64,000 bases of DNA from Embleya scabrispora. GTDB taxonomy: Bacteria > Actinomycetota > Actinomycetes > Streptomycetales > Streptomycetaceae. Of the stretch, positions 20,057-28,235 are shown one piece after another. The DNA lies in the NCBI RefSeq assembly GCF_002024165.1, contig NZ_MWQN01000001.1, positions 6,634,001-6,698,000 on the forward strand, read 5' to 3'. The notes under the pieces were generated by a model. The model was given only the letters and a program-made list of their open reading frames with translations. It was not told the DNA's origin and did not search any database. The position numbers and the translations under genes were made by a program. How positions within the stretch are numbered: position 1 is the stretch's first letter; every line of letters begins with the position of its first letter.

Positions 20057-20652
20057 ATGACGAGGTACCCGGGTCGACCGGCGTGGACCACGGCGGTGGT
20101 GCCGGTCGCCGCCTCGGCACTCGTGTTGCTGCTGGCCGGCTGTGGGGGAACGGCGGCAAGAGCACGGGCGTCGCGGGTCCGTCGAGCGCGCCGAGCGCCG
20201 GTGCCGACGCCGCGAAGGCGTACACCGACTGTCTGCGCGCGAACGGGGTCACGGTGCCGACCGGACGGCCGGGTGGGGGAGCCCGCCCGTCGGGTCGGCC
20301 CGATGGCACCGCCCGCCCCTCCGATCGCCCGAGCCGCCCGGCCGGCGAACACCCCTCGGGCTTCCCCGGCCGCCCCCGCGCAACCGATCCCGCCCTCCGC
20401 AAGGCCGAGGAGACCTGCGCGACGCTGCGCCCCTCACGCACACCGGGCAGCCGAGGCACAGCCGCCCCGAACGGCGGCCCGAACGACTCCGGCACCCGGG
20501 CATTCGCGAGTTGCCTCCACGACCACAAGGTCGAGGTGCCCCCGGGCGGCCCGTCTGCCCTCGACCGCACGGACCCCGCGACAGCCGAAGCCCTGAAGAT
20601 CTGCGAGGCACTCCTGCCGACACCACACCCGAGCCCGGCGGCTTCGTCGTAG
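20057..20652 (+). pseudogene. Lipoprotein with two Cys-containing repeats, frameshifted at a G-run
   Basis: The ATG at 20057 follows GGAAGGAC and begins a clear lipoprotein signal (TTAVVPVAASALVLLLAGCG). After the lipobox the frame degenerates, while the neighbouring frame carries the mature sequence to the stop at 20652. One more G in the five-G run at 20144-20148 joins them (LAGCGGNGGKSTG). The mature part has two related motifs, AYTDCLRANGVTVP and FASCLHDHKVEVP, separated by a Pro/Arg/Gly-rich linker; such motifs occur in actinobacterial proteins encoded beside MacAB exporters. It is divergent from the adaptor gene with a 269-base gap. Function unknown. Confidence 0.7.
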
Positions 20653-20700
20653 ACGACACCCGACGGGCGAGGCGAAGCCCGCGCCCGCACCGTCACACGG

Positions 20701-21846
20701 CTAGCGCAGCAGGCGGAAGAAGCGGCGGACCTCCGCCACGAACAGCTCCGGTTGTTCGAACGCGGCGAAGTGGCCGCCCCGGGGGAGTTCGTTCCAGTAG
20801 CGCAGATCGCGGAAGCGGTTGGCGGCCCAGCGGCGTGAGGCGCGGATGATCTCGTGCGGGAAGACCGAGCATCCGGTCGGCACGTCGACCTCGGCCAGGT
20901 CCGGGTCCCGATAGCTCTCCCAGTACAGGCGGGCCGAGGACGTGGCGGTGCCGGTCAGCCAGTACAGCATCACGTTGTCGAGCATGTGGTCGCGCGACAG
21001 CGCGTTCTCCGGGTGCCCGTCGCAGTCGGTCCACTGCCGGAACTTCTCCACGATCCAGGCGAGTTGTCCCACCGGGGAGTCGGTCAGGCCGTAGCCGAGG
21101 GTCTGCGGCCGGGTGGACTGGATCTTGCTGTAGCCCGAGTCCCATTCGGAGTGCGTGGCCAGGTCGGCCAGCGCTTGGCGCTCCTCGGGCGTCGGGTCCC
21201 GCATCGCCTCGGCGTCCGGCATCGCCACCGGCATGTTCAGGTGGATCCCGAGCACGTGCTCCGGGTCCTGGCGACCGATCGACGCGGTGACCATCGAGCC
21301 CCAGTCGCCGCCCTGCGCGCCGTAGCGTTCGTAGCCCAGGTCGGCCATCAGGCGCGCCCAGGTCCGGGCGATGCGGTCGACCCCCCACCCGGTTTCGGTC
21401 GGGCGATCGCTGAAGCCGTAGCCGGGCAGCGAGGGCAGCACCACGTGGAACGCGTCCGCCGCGTCCCCGCCGTGTGCGACGGGATCGGTCAACGGGCCGA
21501 TCACGTCCAGGAATTCGATGATCGAGCCGGGCCAGCCGTGGGTCAGGATCAGCGGCACCGCGTCCGCGTGCGGCGAGCGCACGTGCAGGAAGTGGATGCC
21601 CAAGCCGTCGAGTTCGGCCCTGAACTGCGGATGGGCGTTCAGCGCGGCCTCGGTCTCGCGCCAGTCGTAGGTGGTGCGCCAGTACTCGGCCAACTCCCGC
21701 GTGTACCCGAGCGGGACGCCCTGCGACCAGTCGGCCACGGGCTCCGCCTCGGGCCATCGGGTGCGCGCCAGGCGCTCCCGCAGATCGACCAGGTCGGCCT
21801 CGGGTATGTCGATCCGGAACGGCGTGAAATGCGACGGGGTGGACAT
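20701..21846 (-). CDS. Epoxide hydrolase family protein (EHN plus alpha/beta hydrolase)
   Basis: A 381-residue protein with the N-terminal EHN domain ([20 protein letters not shown], then the tryptophan-rich [10 protein letters not shown]) and an alpha/beta hydrolase core. The oxyanion region is HGWPGS, the nucleophile Asp is in GGDWGSM, and the catalytic His is near the end in [12 protein letters not shown]. This layout matches microsomal-type epoxide hydrolases found in many actinomycetes, sometimes in natural-product pathways. No pathway genes are adjacent. The substrate is unknown. Confidence 0.9.
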   Translation of the reverse strand: MSTPSHFTPFRIDIPEADLVDLRERLARTRWPEAEPVADWSQGVPLGYTRELAEYWRTTYDWRETEAALNAHPQFRAELDGLGIHFLHVRSPHADAVPLILTHGWPGSIIEFLDVIGPLTDPVAHGGDAADAFHVVLPSLPGYGFSDRPTETGWGVDRIARTWARLMADLGYERYGAQGGDWGSMVTASIGRQDPEHVLGIHLNMPVAMPDAEAMRDPTPEERQALADLATHSEWDSGYSKIQSTRPQTLGYGLTDSPVGQLAWIVEKFRQWTDCDGHPENALSRDHMLDNVMLYWLTGTATSSARLYWESYRDPDLAEVDVPTGCSVFPHEIIRASRRWAANRFRDLRYWNELPRGGHFAAFEQPELFVAEVRRFFRLLR

Positions 21847-22127
21847 CGGCCGGCAACTCCATCCATGTGGACGTCAGGGCGAATCCCCGGGACGAACCCC
21901 CGGATCGGGTCTCCGGAGCGGGTCTCCAGGGCGGTACTCAACCCGAACACCCGAGCGCATACCAGAGCCGGCCGCCCCCGTTCGGCTCGAAACTCGAACA
22001 CCGCCGGCGGTGCGCCGCGCCGTGCTCCGTATGGGTGAAGTCCGGGTCCGACGTGCCCGATCGGCTTTCGTCGGGGTCGCCGAAGCCGCCACGTTGGTGA
22101 TTTCGTCCCGCTCCCGGAAGGCCCCTG

Positions 22128-22739
22128 ATGAACCGTCACCTCCGCGGCGGAGTCGGCGTCGTCGCCGCGCTCCTGTCCGCCTGCTCGCTCGCCGCCGGCG
22201 CCCCCGTGGCCGCCGACGCCCGGCCCCCGCTGCCGCAGCCGAAGGCGTCGACCAACGCCGAGTTGCCGCCCTGGCCGGTGCCCGCCGACAGCGCGCGGCG
22301 AGGGGCCGACGCGGGGCTGGCCCTGGACACGATGGAGGGCGCGAAACAGCACTTCCATGTGCATCTGGACATCTTCGTCGGCCTGGAGCGCGTCGAGGTC
22401 GCCCCCGATCTGGGCATCGACCACGGGTCCGGGCTGCTGGCCGACCTGCACACCCACGACAACAGCGGCGTACTGCACGTGGAGAGCCACGACGCGAACG
22501 CCCGCTTCGTCCTGGGGCAGTTGTTCGCGATGTGGAACGTCAGATTCGACGACACCCACCTGGGCGCGCTCACCCCCGACGCCACGCACACCTACCGCAC
22601 CTACCTCAACGGCGCGTTGGTGACCGGCGATCCGGCCCGGATCGAGCTGCGTCCGCACGACCAGATCTCGGTGATGTTCCAGGGCGATCAGGTGCGGATC
22701 AAGCCGCCGGCCTCGTACGACTTCCCGATGGGCCTTTAG
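22128..22739 (+). CDS. Exported His-rich protein of unknown function
   Basis: A 203-residue protein with a signal peptide; LSAC at about residues 17-20 could also be read as a lipobox. The mature domain has the conserved pattern HFHVHLDIFV, then DLHTHDNSGVLHVES, GQLFAMWNVRF and a final YLNGALVTGDPARIELRPHD. I recognise this pattern from exported actinobacterial proteins with unassigned function. The HxHxH and HTH histidines could bind metal, but this is inference. The next gene starts 68 bases downstream and may be separate. Confidence 0.75.
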   Translation: MNRHLRGGVGVVAALLSACSLAAGAPVAADARPPLPQPKASTNAELPPWPVPADSARRGADAGLALDTMEGAKQHFHVHLDIFVGLERVEVAPDLGIDHGSGLLADLHTHDNSGVLHVESHDANARFVLGQLFAMWNVRFDDTHLGALTPDATHTYRTYLNGALVTGDPARIELRPHDQISVMFQGDQVRIKPPASYDFPMGL

Positions 22740-22807
22740 GGTCGCGCTCGTTCACGACAGTATGGGGGTGGGTGTCGGACCGTCACGACGAGACAGGGGT
22801 TGCCGCC

Positions 22808-23323
22808 ATGACCGATCTGGAAACCGCGGCCCCGGCCTTCGTCGCCATGGCCCACTCGATCGTGTGGGCCTCCATCGCCACCGTGGACAGCGCCGGTCGC
22901 CCTCGCACCCGGATCCTGCACCCCTACTGGGTGTGGGAGCACGGCCGACTCACCGGTTGGGTCGCCACCGCGCCGACCGCGACCAAGCGCGCGCACATCG
23001 CCCGCAACCCGTTCGTGTCCTGCAACTACTGGTCGCCCACGCACGACACGTGCGCCGCCGAATGCCGCGCGGACCTGCTCTTCGACGAGGAGGTCCGCGA
23101 GCGGGTGTGGCACCTGTTCCGGGACACCCCGGAGCCGCTGGGCTACGACCCGGCCGGGGTGCCCGGGTGGGAGAAACCCTCCTCGCCCGACTTCGCGGTG
23201 ATGCGCCTGTCGCCGTGGCGACTGCGGGTGTTCCCCGGCGCCGGCCTCAAGGCCGGGCTCGGGAGCGCGGTGCTGACCTGGCAGGAGCCCCGCCCGGAGC
23301 TGACCCCCCAGGGCGCGGGCTGA
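22808..23323 (+). CDS. Pyridoxamine 5'-phosphate oxidase-like FMN-binding protein
   Basis: A 171-residue split-barrel protein. The N-terminal part (WASIATVDSAGRPRTRILHPYW) is the usual FMN-binding start, followed by TATKRAHIARNPFVSCNYW, typical of general stress/PNPOx-like proteins. It probably binds FMN or F420 and reduces or oxidises an unknown small molecule in the cytosol. The ATG at 22808 is the first start giving the normal length. No cofactor-pathway genes are adjacent. Confidence 0.82.
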   Translation: MTDLETAAPAFVAMAHSIVWASIATVDSAGRPRTRILHPYWVWEHGRLTGWVATAPTATKRAHIARNPFVSCNYWSPTHDTCAAECRADLLFDEEVRERVWHLFRDTPEPLGYDPAGVPGWEKPSSPDFAVMRLSPWRLRVFPGAGLKAGLGSAVLTWQEPRPELTPQGAG

Positions 23324-23385
23324 CCCGACGCCGCGGCGTGCCACCCGATGTCGCGGTGTGCCGACTGAGCCCGCTATGTAATCCC

Positions 23386-23416
23386 TGAGACAAAGCTGTC
23401 TCATCCGGGCTAGAAT
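23386..23416 (+). promoter_or_regulatory. TetR operator and promoter of a possible leaderless transcript
   Basis: TGAGACA (23386-23392) and TGTCTCA (23397-23403) are exact 7-bp arms. A -10-like TAGAAT lies at 23411-23416, only 6 bases before the ATG at 23423, so transcription would start at or very near the start codon. The dyad overlaps the expected -35 region, which fits autorepression by the downstream TetR. Confidence 0.65.
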
Positions 23417-23422
23417 CGATCC

Positions 23423-23980
23423 ATGCCCACCGACAACGAGCAGGTGCTGCGCGCCGCCGTCACCCTGCTGCTCCGGCGCCCCGCCTCGTCCATGGACGAG
23501 ATCGCCCGCGCCGCCGGGATCAGCCGGGCCACGCTGCACCGGATGTTCCCCGGCCGCCCGGCGCTGATCACCGCGCTCGGCGCGGAGGCCTCCGCCCGGA
23601 TCGGGCACGCGATCGACGCCGCCGACCTGAGCGCCGACGACGTCCCCCGGGCGCTGCGCGACCTGGTCGAGCAGTTGATGCCCTGCGCCGACTACCTGGC
23701 GTTCCTGTACGGCGAGAGCTCGCTGGTCGGCGACCCGGACCTGGAGCGGGCCTGGAGCGTGATGGACGAGCAGGTGGCCGCCGTGGTCCGGCGTGGCCAG
23801 GAGAACGGCTCGATGCGGGTCGACCTCACCGCCCAGTGGGTCACCGAGGCGCTGTTCGCGTTCGTCGCCGCCGCCGGCTGGGCCGTGCACGAGGGCCGAC
23901 TCGCCGGCCGCGACGCGGCCCGCTCGGTCACCGAACTCCTGCTCGGCGGCGCCCGGCGTACCCCGGGCAACCCCGACTGA
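23423..23980 (+). CDS. TetR-family transcriptional regulator
   Basis: A 185-residue regulator. The N-terminal HTH is at about residues 8-50 (MDEIARAAGISRATLHRMFPGRPALI). The C-terminal ligand-binding part is divergent. It sits 71 bases upstream of a DHA2-type multidrug efflux gene on the same strand, and a dyad overlaps its promoter, so it most likely represses itself and the pump until a drug-like ligand binds. There is no room for a Shine-Dalgarno site if the promoter assignment is right. Confidence 0.9.
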   Translation: MPTDNEQVLRAAVTLLLRRPASSMDEIARAAGISRATLHRMFPGRPALITALGAEASARIGHAIDAADLSADDVPRALRDLVEQLMPCADYLAFLYGESSLVGDPDLERAWSVMDEQVAAVVRRGQENGSMRVDLTAQWVTEALFAFVAAAGWAVHEGRLAGRDAARSVTELLLGGARRTPGNPD

Positions 23981-24051
23981 CCCCCCGGGGCGACGCGACA
24001 CCCGATGCGTCGCCCCACCCCTGGTTCCATCTCTTTTTTGGACTTTCGATC

Positions 24052-25617
24052 ATGGCCGCTCCCCCTTCCCCGACCCCCGCTCATACCGGCACCGGCAGCC
24101 CCGCCAAGGGCGCGCCGGGCCGCTGGATCGCGCTCGGCGTACTGACACTGTCGGTGCTGCTCGTGGCGATCGACGCCACCGTGCTCGGCCTGGCCATCCC
24201 GTTCCTCAGCGAGGACCTGGAGCCGACCGGCACCCAACTGTTGTGGATCGGCGACGTCTACTCCTTCGTCATCGCCGGTCTGCTGGTCACCGCCGGCACC
24301 CTCGGCGACCGGATCGGCCGCAAGAAGCTGCTGCTCTTCGGCTCGGCCGCGTTCGGCGCACTGTCCGTGGCCGCCGCCTACGCACCCAGCGCCGAGGCGC
24401 TGATCGCGGCCCGGGTCGCGATGGGCGTCGCCGGCGCGTCGCTGATGCCCTCCACGCTCGCCCTGGTCCGCAACATCTTCCCCGACGCGCGCGAACGCAG
24501 CTTCGCGATCGGCGTGTGGGGCGCGATGTCGATGGCCGGCGCCGCGTTCGGCCCGGTCGTCGGCGGCTTCCTGCTCGAACACTTCTGGTGGGGCTCGGTC
24601 TTCCTGATCAACCTGCCGGTGATGGCCGTACTGATCGCCGTCGGCATCAAGATGCTCCCCGAGTCGCGCAACCCCGATCCGGGCCCGTGGGACATGCTCA
24701 GTGCCGCGCTGTCCCTGGTCGGCATGATCGCGACCGTATACGCCGTCAAGGAGGCCGCGACCCACGGCCTGCTGCGCCCCGACGTGTGGGTGGCGGCGGC
24801 GATCGGGGTGAGCGCGCTGGTGTGGTTCGGTCGTCGGCAGTTGTCGCTGCCGGTGCCGCTGCTCGACATGCGCCTGTTCCGCAACCGGGCGTTCTCCGGA
24901 TCGGTACTGGCCGACCTGCTCACCGTGCTCGGCATGTCCGGGCTGATCTTCTTCCTGTCCCAGTTCCTCCAACTGGTCCAGGGGCGCAGCCCGTTGCAGG
25001 CGGGCCTGGCCGAGCTGCCGGCCACCGTCGGGGCGATCGTGTCGGGTCTGCTCGCGGGCGCGGCGGCGCGCCGGCTCACCCCGCGCGTGGTGGTGACGTC
25101 GGGCCTGACCGCGATCGGGCTGGCCCTGGGCGCGCTCACCGTGCTGGCCGAGGACACGCCGTACCTCTACCTGGGTGGCGTGCTGCTCCTGGTCGGTGTC
25201 GGCGCGGGCTTCTCGTTCACGGTCACCGCGGACCTGATCCTGGGCAGCGCGCCGAAGGAGAACGCGGGCGCGGCCTCGGCGGTCTCGGAGACCGCGTACG
25301 AACTGGGCGCGGCGCTGGGCATCGCGCTGCTCGGTTCGGTCGTCACCGGGATCTATCGGGGCCATCTGACCGTGCCGGAGGGGGTGTCCGGCTCGGCGGC
25401 CGACGGTGCGCGCGAGTCCCTCGCCGGCGCCGCCGAGGCGGCCGACACGGTGTCCGGACAGGTCGCCGCCGACCTCACCCACTCGGCGAACGACGCGTTT
25501 TTGGAGGGACTGCGGATCGCGGCCGGCGCGGGCGCGGTGGTGCTGCTCGCCGCCGCCGTCGCGGCCTGGTTCATGCTGCGCGGCGCGCAGACCGCAGGCT
25601 CCGACGTGGAGCACTGA
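24052..25617 (+). CDS. DHA2-family MFS multidrug efflux transporter (QacA/SmvA-like)
   Basis: A 521-residue carrier with about 14 membrane segments. Motif D1 is in LLVAIDATVLGLAIP, motif A in TLGDRIGRKKLLL, motif B/C regions in AARVAMGVAGASLMPS and AGAAFGPVVGGFLLE. The QacA/SmvA-type proton antiporters export cationic biocides. The C-terminal loop (VSGSAADGARESLAGAAEAA) precedes the last helix, as in this subfamily. It is co-transcribed with the upstream TetR gene and followed by a strong terminator. Confidence 0.93.
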   Translation: MAAPPSPTPAHTGTGSPAKGAPGRWIALGVLTLSVLLVAIDATVLGLAIPFLSEDLEPTGTQLLWIGDVYSFVIAGLLVTAGTLGDRIGRKKLLLFGSAAFGALSVAAAYAPSAEALIAARVAMGVAGASLMPSTLALVRNIFPDARERSFAIGVWGAMSMAGAAFGPVVGGFLLEHFWWGSVFLINLPVMAVLIAVGIKMLPESRNPDPGPWDMLSAALSLVGMIATVYAVKEAATHGLLRPDVWVAAAIGVSALVWFGRRQLSLPVPLLDMRLFRNRAFSGSVLADLLTVLGMSGLIFFLSQFLQLVQGRSPLQAGLAELPATVGAIVSGLLAGAAARRLTPRVVVTSGLTAIGLALGALTVLAEDTPYLYLGGVLLLVGVGAGFSFTVTADLILGSAPKENAGAASAVSETAYELGAALGIALLGSVVTGIYRGHLTVPEGVSGSAADGARESLAGAAEAADTVSGQVAADLTHSANDAFLEGLRIAAGAGAVVLLAAAVAAWFMLRGAQTAGSDVEH

Positions 25618-25620
25618 CGA

Positions 25621-25658
25621 CCGGGCCGCCGGCGGGGGTGACCCCGTCGGCGGCCCGG
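25621..25658 (+). terminator. Hairpin terminator after the MFS gene
   Basis: CCGGGCCGCCG (25621-25631) and CGGCGGCCCGG (25648-25658) are 11-bp arms around a 16-base loop, beginning 3 bases after the stop codon. Confidence 0.7.
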
Positions 25659-25738
25659 CTCGGCGCTCCCCCCGCCGACGAGCGCCGATCCTCGCCACCG
25701 GCCGCGACGACACCCCCGGAGGATCCTCGGGAACGCCC

Positions 25739-26215
25739 TCAGAGCGCCTTCGCGAAACACATGCTGCTCGGGTAGTCCCGGTAGTAGCCGAACCCGGGGA
25801 TGCGCTCGTATCCGGAGGACCGGTACAGCGCGACCGCCTCCGGCTGCTTGGCCCCGGTCTCCAGGACCACCCGCAGCCGACCCGCCGCGCGGGCGGTCTC
25901 CTCCAGGTGCGCGAGGATCACCCGGGACAGCCCGCGGCCGCGGGCGTGCGGCACCACGTACATCCGCTTGAGCTCGGCGTCGCCGTCGTTCAGGCTCGGG
26001 TCCTCCGGTGACGCGCGGCGGGCCCGCCAGCCCCCGCAGGCGATCGGGGCGCCGTTGTCGTACGCCACGCAGAACAGGCCCTCGGGCGGCAGGAATTCGG
26101 CCGGGTCGACCGCCGTCTCGTCGGGGCCGCCGTAGCGGTGCACGTATTCCTGCTGCACATCCGCCACCAGCTTGCGCACGTCGGGGTGGTCGTACCCCAG
26201 AGTCTTGATCTCCAC
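25739..26215 (-). CDS. GNAT-family N-acetyltransferase
   Basis: A 158-residue acetyl-CoA-dependent transferase. The acetyl-CoA loop is MYVVPHARGRGLSRVIL (Q/RxxGxG/A type), and beta-strand 4 is ELKRMYV. The C-terminal EAVALYRSSGYERIP is typical of the family. The acceptor is unknown. The ATG at 26215 is the first start. It lies downstream of, and on the same strand as, the VOC gene with an 89-base gap. Confidence 0.87.
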   Translation of the reverse strand: MEIKTLGYDHPDVRKLVADVQQEYVHRYGGPDETAVDPAEFLPPEGLFCVAYDNGAPIACGGWRARRASPEDPSLNDGDAELKRMYVVPHARGRGLSRVILAHLEETARAAGRLRVVLETGAKQPEAVALYRSSGYERIPGFGYYRDYPSSMCFAKAL

Positions 26216-26304
26216 GGGAGGACGCTACCCGTGTGAGTGACGCGATCATCGGCGGGCCCGATCCCCGGCCCGGGACCGCACCGGCCCGCCGACGCACGCG
26301 GGTC

Positions 26305-26712
26305 TCAGACCTTCGGGCGGTAGCCGCCGAAGCTCCAGAGGTTGCCCTCGGGGTCGCGGACGGTGTAGCCGCGACCGCCGTAGTCCTGGTCCTTCGGCTC
26401 CAGCACCACCGTCGCGCCCGCCGCCACCGCCCGCGCGCAGTGCGCGTCCACGTCGCCGTCGATCACGCCGTAGAGCGCGGAGCCGCCGACGGGCCACCGC
26501 AACCGGTCGCCACCCCCCTCCGGCAGGTTGCTGCCGAGCATCACCATGGCGTTGCCGAAGGTCAGCTCGGCGTGTGCGACGGTGTCGCCGTCGCCCGGGA
26601 CCACCATGACGGCGGTCATCCCGAACGCCTCCCGGAGAAAGGTGATCGCCGCCGTCGCGTCGTTGTAGCGCAGGGTCGGGACGAGGTCGGCGATCAGCGG
26701 GTTGTCGCTCAT
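26305..26712 (-). CDS. VOC/glyoxalase superfamily protein
   Basis: A 135-residue protein with two beta-alpha-beta-beta-beta units (LVPTLRYNDATAAITFLREAFG and GVIDGDVDAHCARAVAAGATV). The C-terminal metal-site region is GYTVRDPEGNLWSFGGY. This pattern matches the PhnB/glyoxalase-like branch, which includes small resistance or dioxygenase-like proteins. The ATG lies 6 bases after a purine-rich AAGGAGCGC stretch. The exact reaction is unknown. Confidence 0.85.
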   Translation of the reverse strand: MSDNPLIADLVPTLRYNDATAAITFLREAFGMTAVMVVPGDGDTVAHAELTFGNAMVMLGSNLPEGGGDRLRWPVGGSALYGVIDGDVDAHCARAVAAGATVVLEPKDQDYGGRGYTVRDPEGNLWSFGGYRPKV

Positions 26713-26848
26713 GGTGCGCTCCTTGCGGCCGGATGCGGCGGCCTGTTCCGGTGGGCCCGACGTGTGCCGGGTGGGTCGAGACCAGCTTCCGGCGGGTGAC
26801 CCCTCGCGGTATTGGATAAACGGGAACGAGCGCCGCCGGCCGTGCGGC

Positions 26849-27709
26849 TCAGCCCGCGAAGCCGCCGCCGGCGGGCAGCCGGGAGCGCACATGGGCACCG
26901 GGCGTGCAGCCCGCGAGCACCTTGAAATCCCGATTGAAGTGCGCCTGGTCGTAGTAGCCGGCCTCCGCCGCGACCTCCGCCCACGAGCGCGGCGAACCGT
27001 CGAGCAGCGTGATCGCGTGCCGGAAGCGCAACACCCGGGCCACCGTCTTGGGCGGCAGGCCGACGGTCTCCCGGAAGCGGGCGCCGAGGTGGCGCCGGCT
27101 CCATCCGGTCTCCCGGGCGAGCGCGGTGACGTCGATCCGGCCGGCGCTCGCCGTCAGCAGGTCCCAGGAGCGGATCACCTCGGGCCGCGGCTCGGGGCCG
27201 ATCGCCAGGCGGCGGAGCAGGATCTCGTCGAGGTGGGCGAAGCGGGTCGACCAGTCGGGCGCGGACACCAGCCGGTCGACCAGCGCGTCGCCGTCCCATC
27301 CGGGCAGGTCGTCGAGGTGCACCACCCGGTCGGCGATCTCGGCCAGGGGCAGGCCGAGCAGCGTGTAGGCGCCGAGCGGGGTCAGGTCGAGTTGCACGCC
27401 CGCCTGTCGGCCGTCGTGCTCGACGATCGCCGGCCCGTCGTGCAGCCCGGCCACGAACGAGCGGGTGCTGCCCGGCGTGTGCAGCCCCGCGTGCGGGGCG
27501 TGGACCCGGATCGGCACGAATCCGATGATCACGGTGATCGAGTCGGTGGCCACCTCACGGCGGCGCAGCGGCGCGTGGGTGTGCTCGTCGTAGCCGAGGT
27601 AGGAGGCGAGCAGGGGCGCGAGCGCGGGATGCGCGGATGCGGACACCATCTCCATGGACCCGAGCGCGGAGGTGTGTCGGGTCACGTGCAGAGTGTCCGT
27701 GGGGACCAT
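26849..27709 (-). CDS. AraC-family transcriptional regulator
   Basis: A 286-residue regulator. The N-terminal ~160 residues are a beta-rich sensor region. The C-terminal ~100 residues hold the double HTH (VTALARETGWSRRHLGARFR and AEVAAEAGYYDQAHFNRDFK). The ATG at 27709 is chosen because it gives the normal length, but upstream starts exist and MEMVSAS at 27655 is possible. It diverges from an RpiB-like gene, and the gap holds direct repeats in helical phase, a common AraC-site layout. Confidence 0.85.
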   Translation of the reverse strand: MVPTDTLHVTRHTSALGSMEMVSASAHPALAPLLASYLGYDEHTHAPLRRREVATDSITVIIGFVPIRVHAPHAGLHTPGSTRSFVAGLHDGPAIVEHDGRQAGVQLDLTPLGAYTLLGLPLAEIADRVVHLDDLPGWDGDALVDRLVSAPDWSTRFAHLDEILLRRLAIGPEPRPEVIRSWDLLTASAGRIDVTALARETGWSRRHLGARFRETVGLPPKTVARVLRFRHAITLLDGSPRSWAEVAAEAGYYDQAHFNRDFKVLAGCTPGAHVRSRLPAGGGFAG

Positions 27710-27728
27710 GCTGTCCAGTCTCACACCC

Positions 27729-27769
27729 GGTGCCGACAAGGTGCCGACCCGACCAGACGAAGTACCGAC
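27729..27769. promoter_or_regulatory. Phased direct repeats, candidate AraC sites
   Basis: GGTGCCGAC occurs at 27729-27737 and 27740-27748, and AGTACCGAC at 27761-27769. The start-to-start distances are 11 and 21 bases, so the copies lie on the same face of the helix. They lie between the divergent araC-type and rpiB-like genes. Confidence 0.5.
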
Positions 27770-27782
27770 CAGGGAGTATCCG

Positions 27783-28235
27783 ATGCGCATCGCGATCTCG
27801 GCCGACCAGATCAAGGGCTGCGGCCTGTACCTCGCCGACGAACTGCGCAAGCGCGGCCACGAAGTACTGCCGTACGGCGCCTTCGACCCGGCGCACACAC
27901 CCGAGTTCGCCGACGACTGGGCACCGGTGAGCGCCGCGGCCGCGCGCGAGGTGGCGGCGGGGCGGGCCGATCAGGCGATCGTGTGTTGCTGGACCGGTAC
28001 CGGTGCGTCGATCGCGGCGAACAAGGTGGACGGGATTCGGGCGGCGCTGTGCTCGGACGCGGAGACGGCGGCCGGCGCGCGGCGCTGGAACCACGCGAAC
28101 GTGCTGGCGCTGAGCATGCGGCTGACCTCGGGGCCGGTGCTGATGGAGATCCTGGACGCGTGGTTCGCGACCGCGCCGAGCCGCGAGGTCGCGGACGTAC
28201 TCAACGTGGAGCACGTGGCGGAGATCCGCCGCTGA
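27783..28235 (+). CDS. RpiB/LacA/LacB-family sugar-phosphate isomerase
   Basis: A 150-residue member of the ribose/galactose isomerase family. The N-terminal Rossmann strand MRIAISADQIKGCGLYLADE and the active-site segment IVCCWTGTGASIAANKV, with a Cys and the GTG loop, are the characteristic parts, as is RWNHANVLALSMR. It likely interconverts aldose and ketose phosphates in the cytosol. It diverges from an AraC regulator. Its 3' end overlaps the 3' end of the convergent HAD gene by 35 bases. Confidence 0.88.
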   Translation: MRIAISADQIKGCGLYLADELRKRGHEVLPYGAFDPAHTPEFADDWAPVSAAAAREVAAGRADQAIVCCWTGTGASIAANKVDGIRAALCSDAETAAGARRWNHANVLALSMRLTSGPVLMEILDAWFATAPSREVADVLNVEHVAEIRR

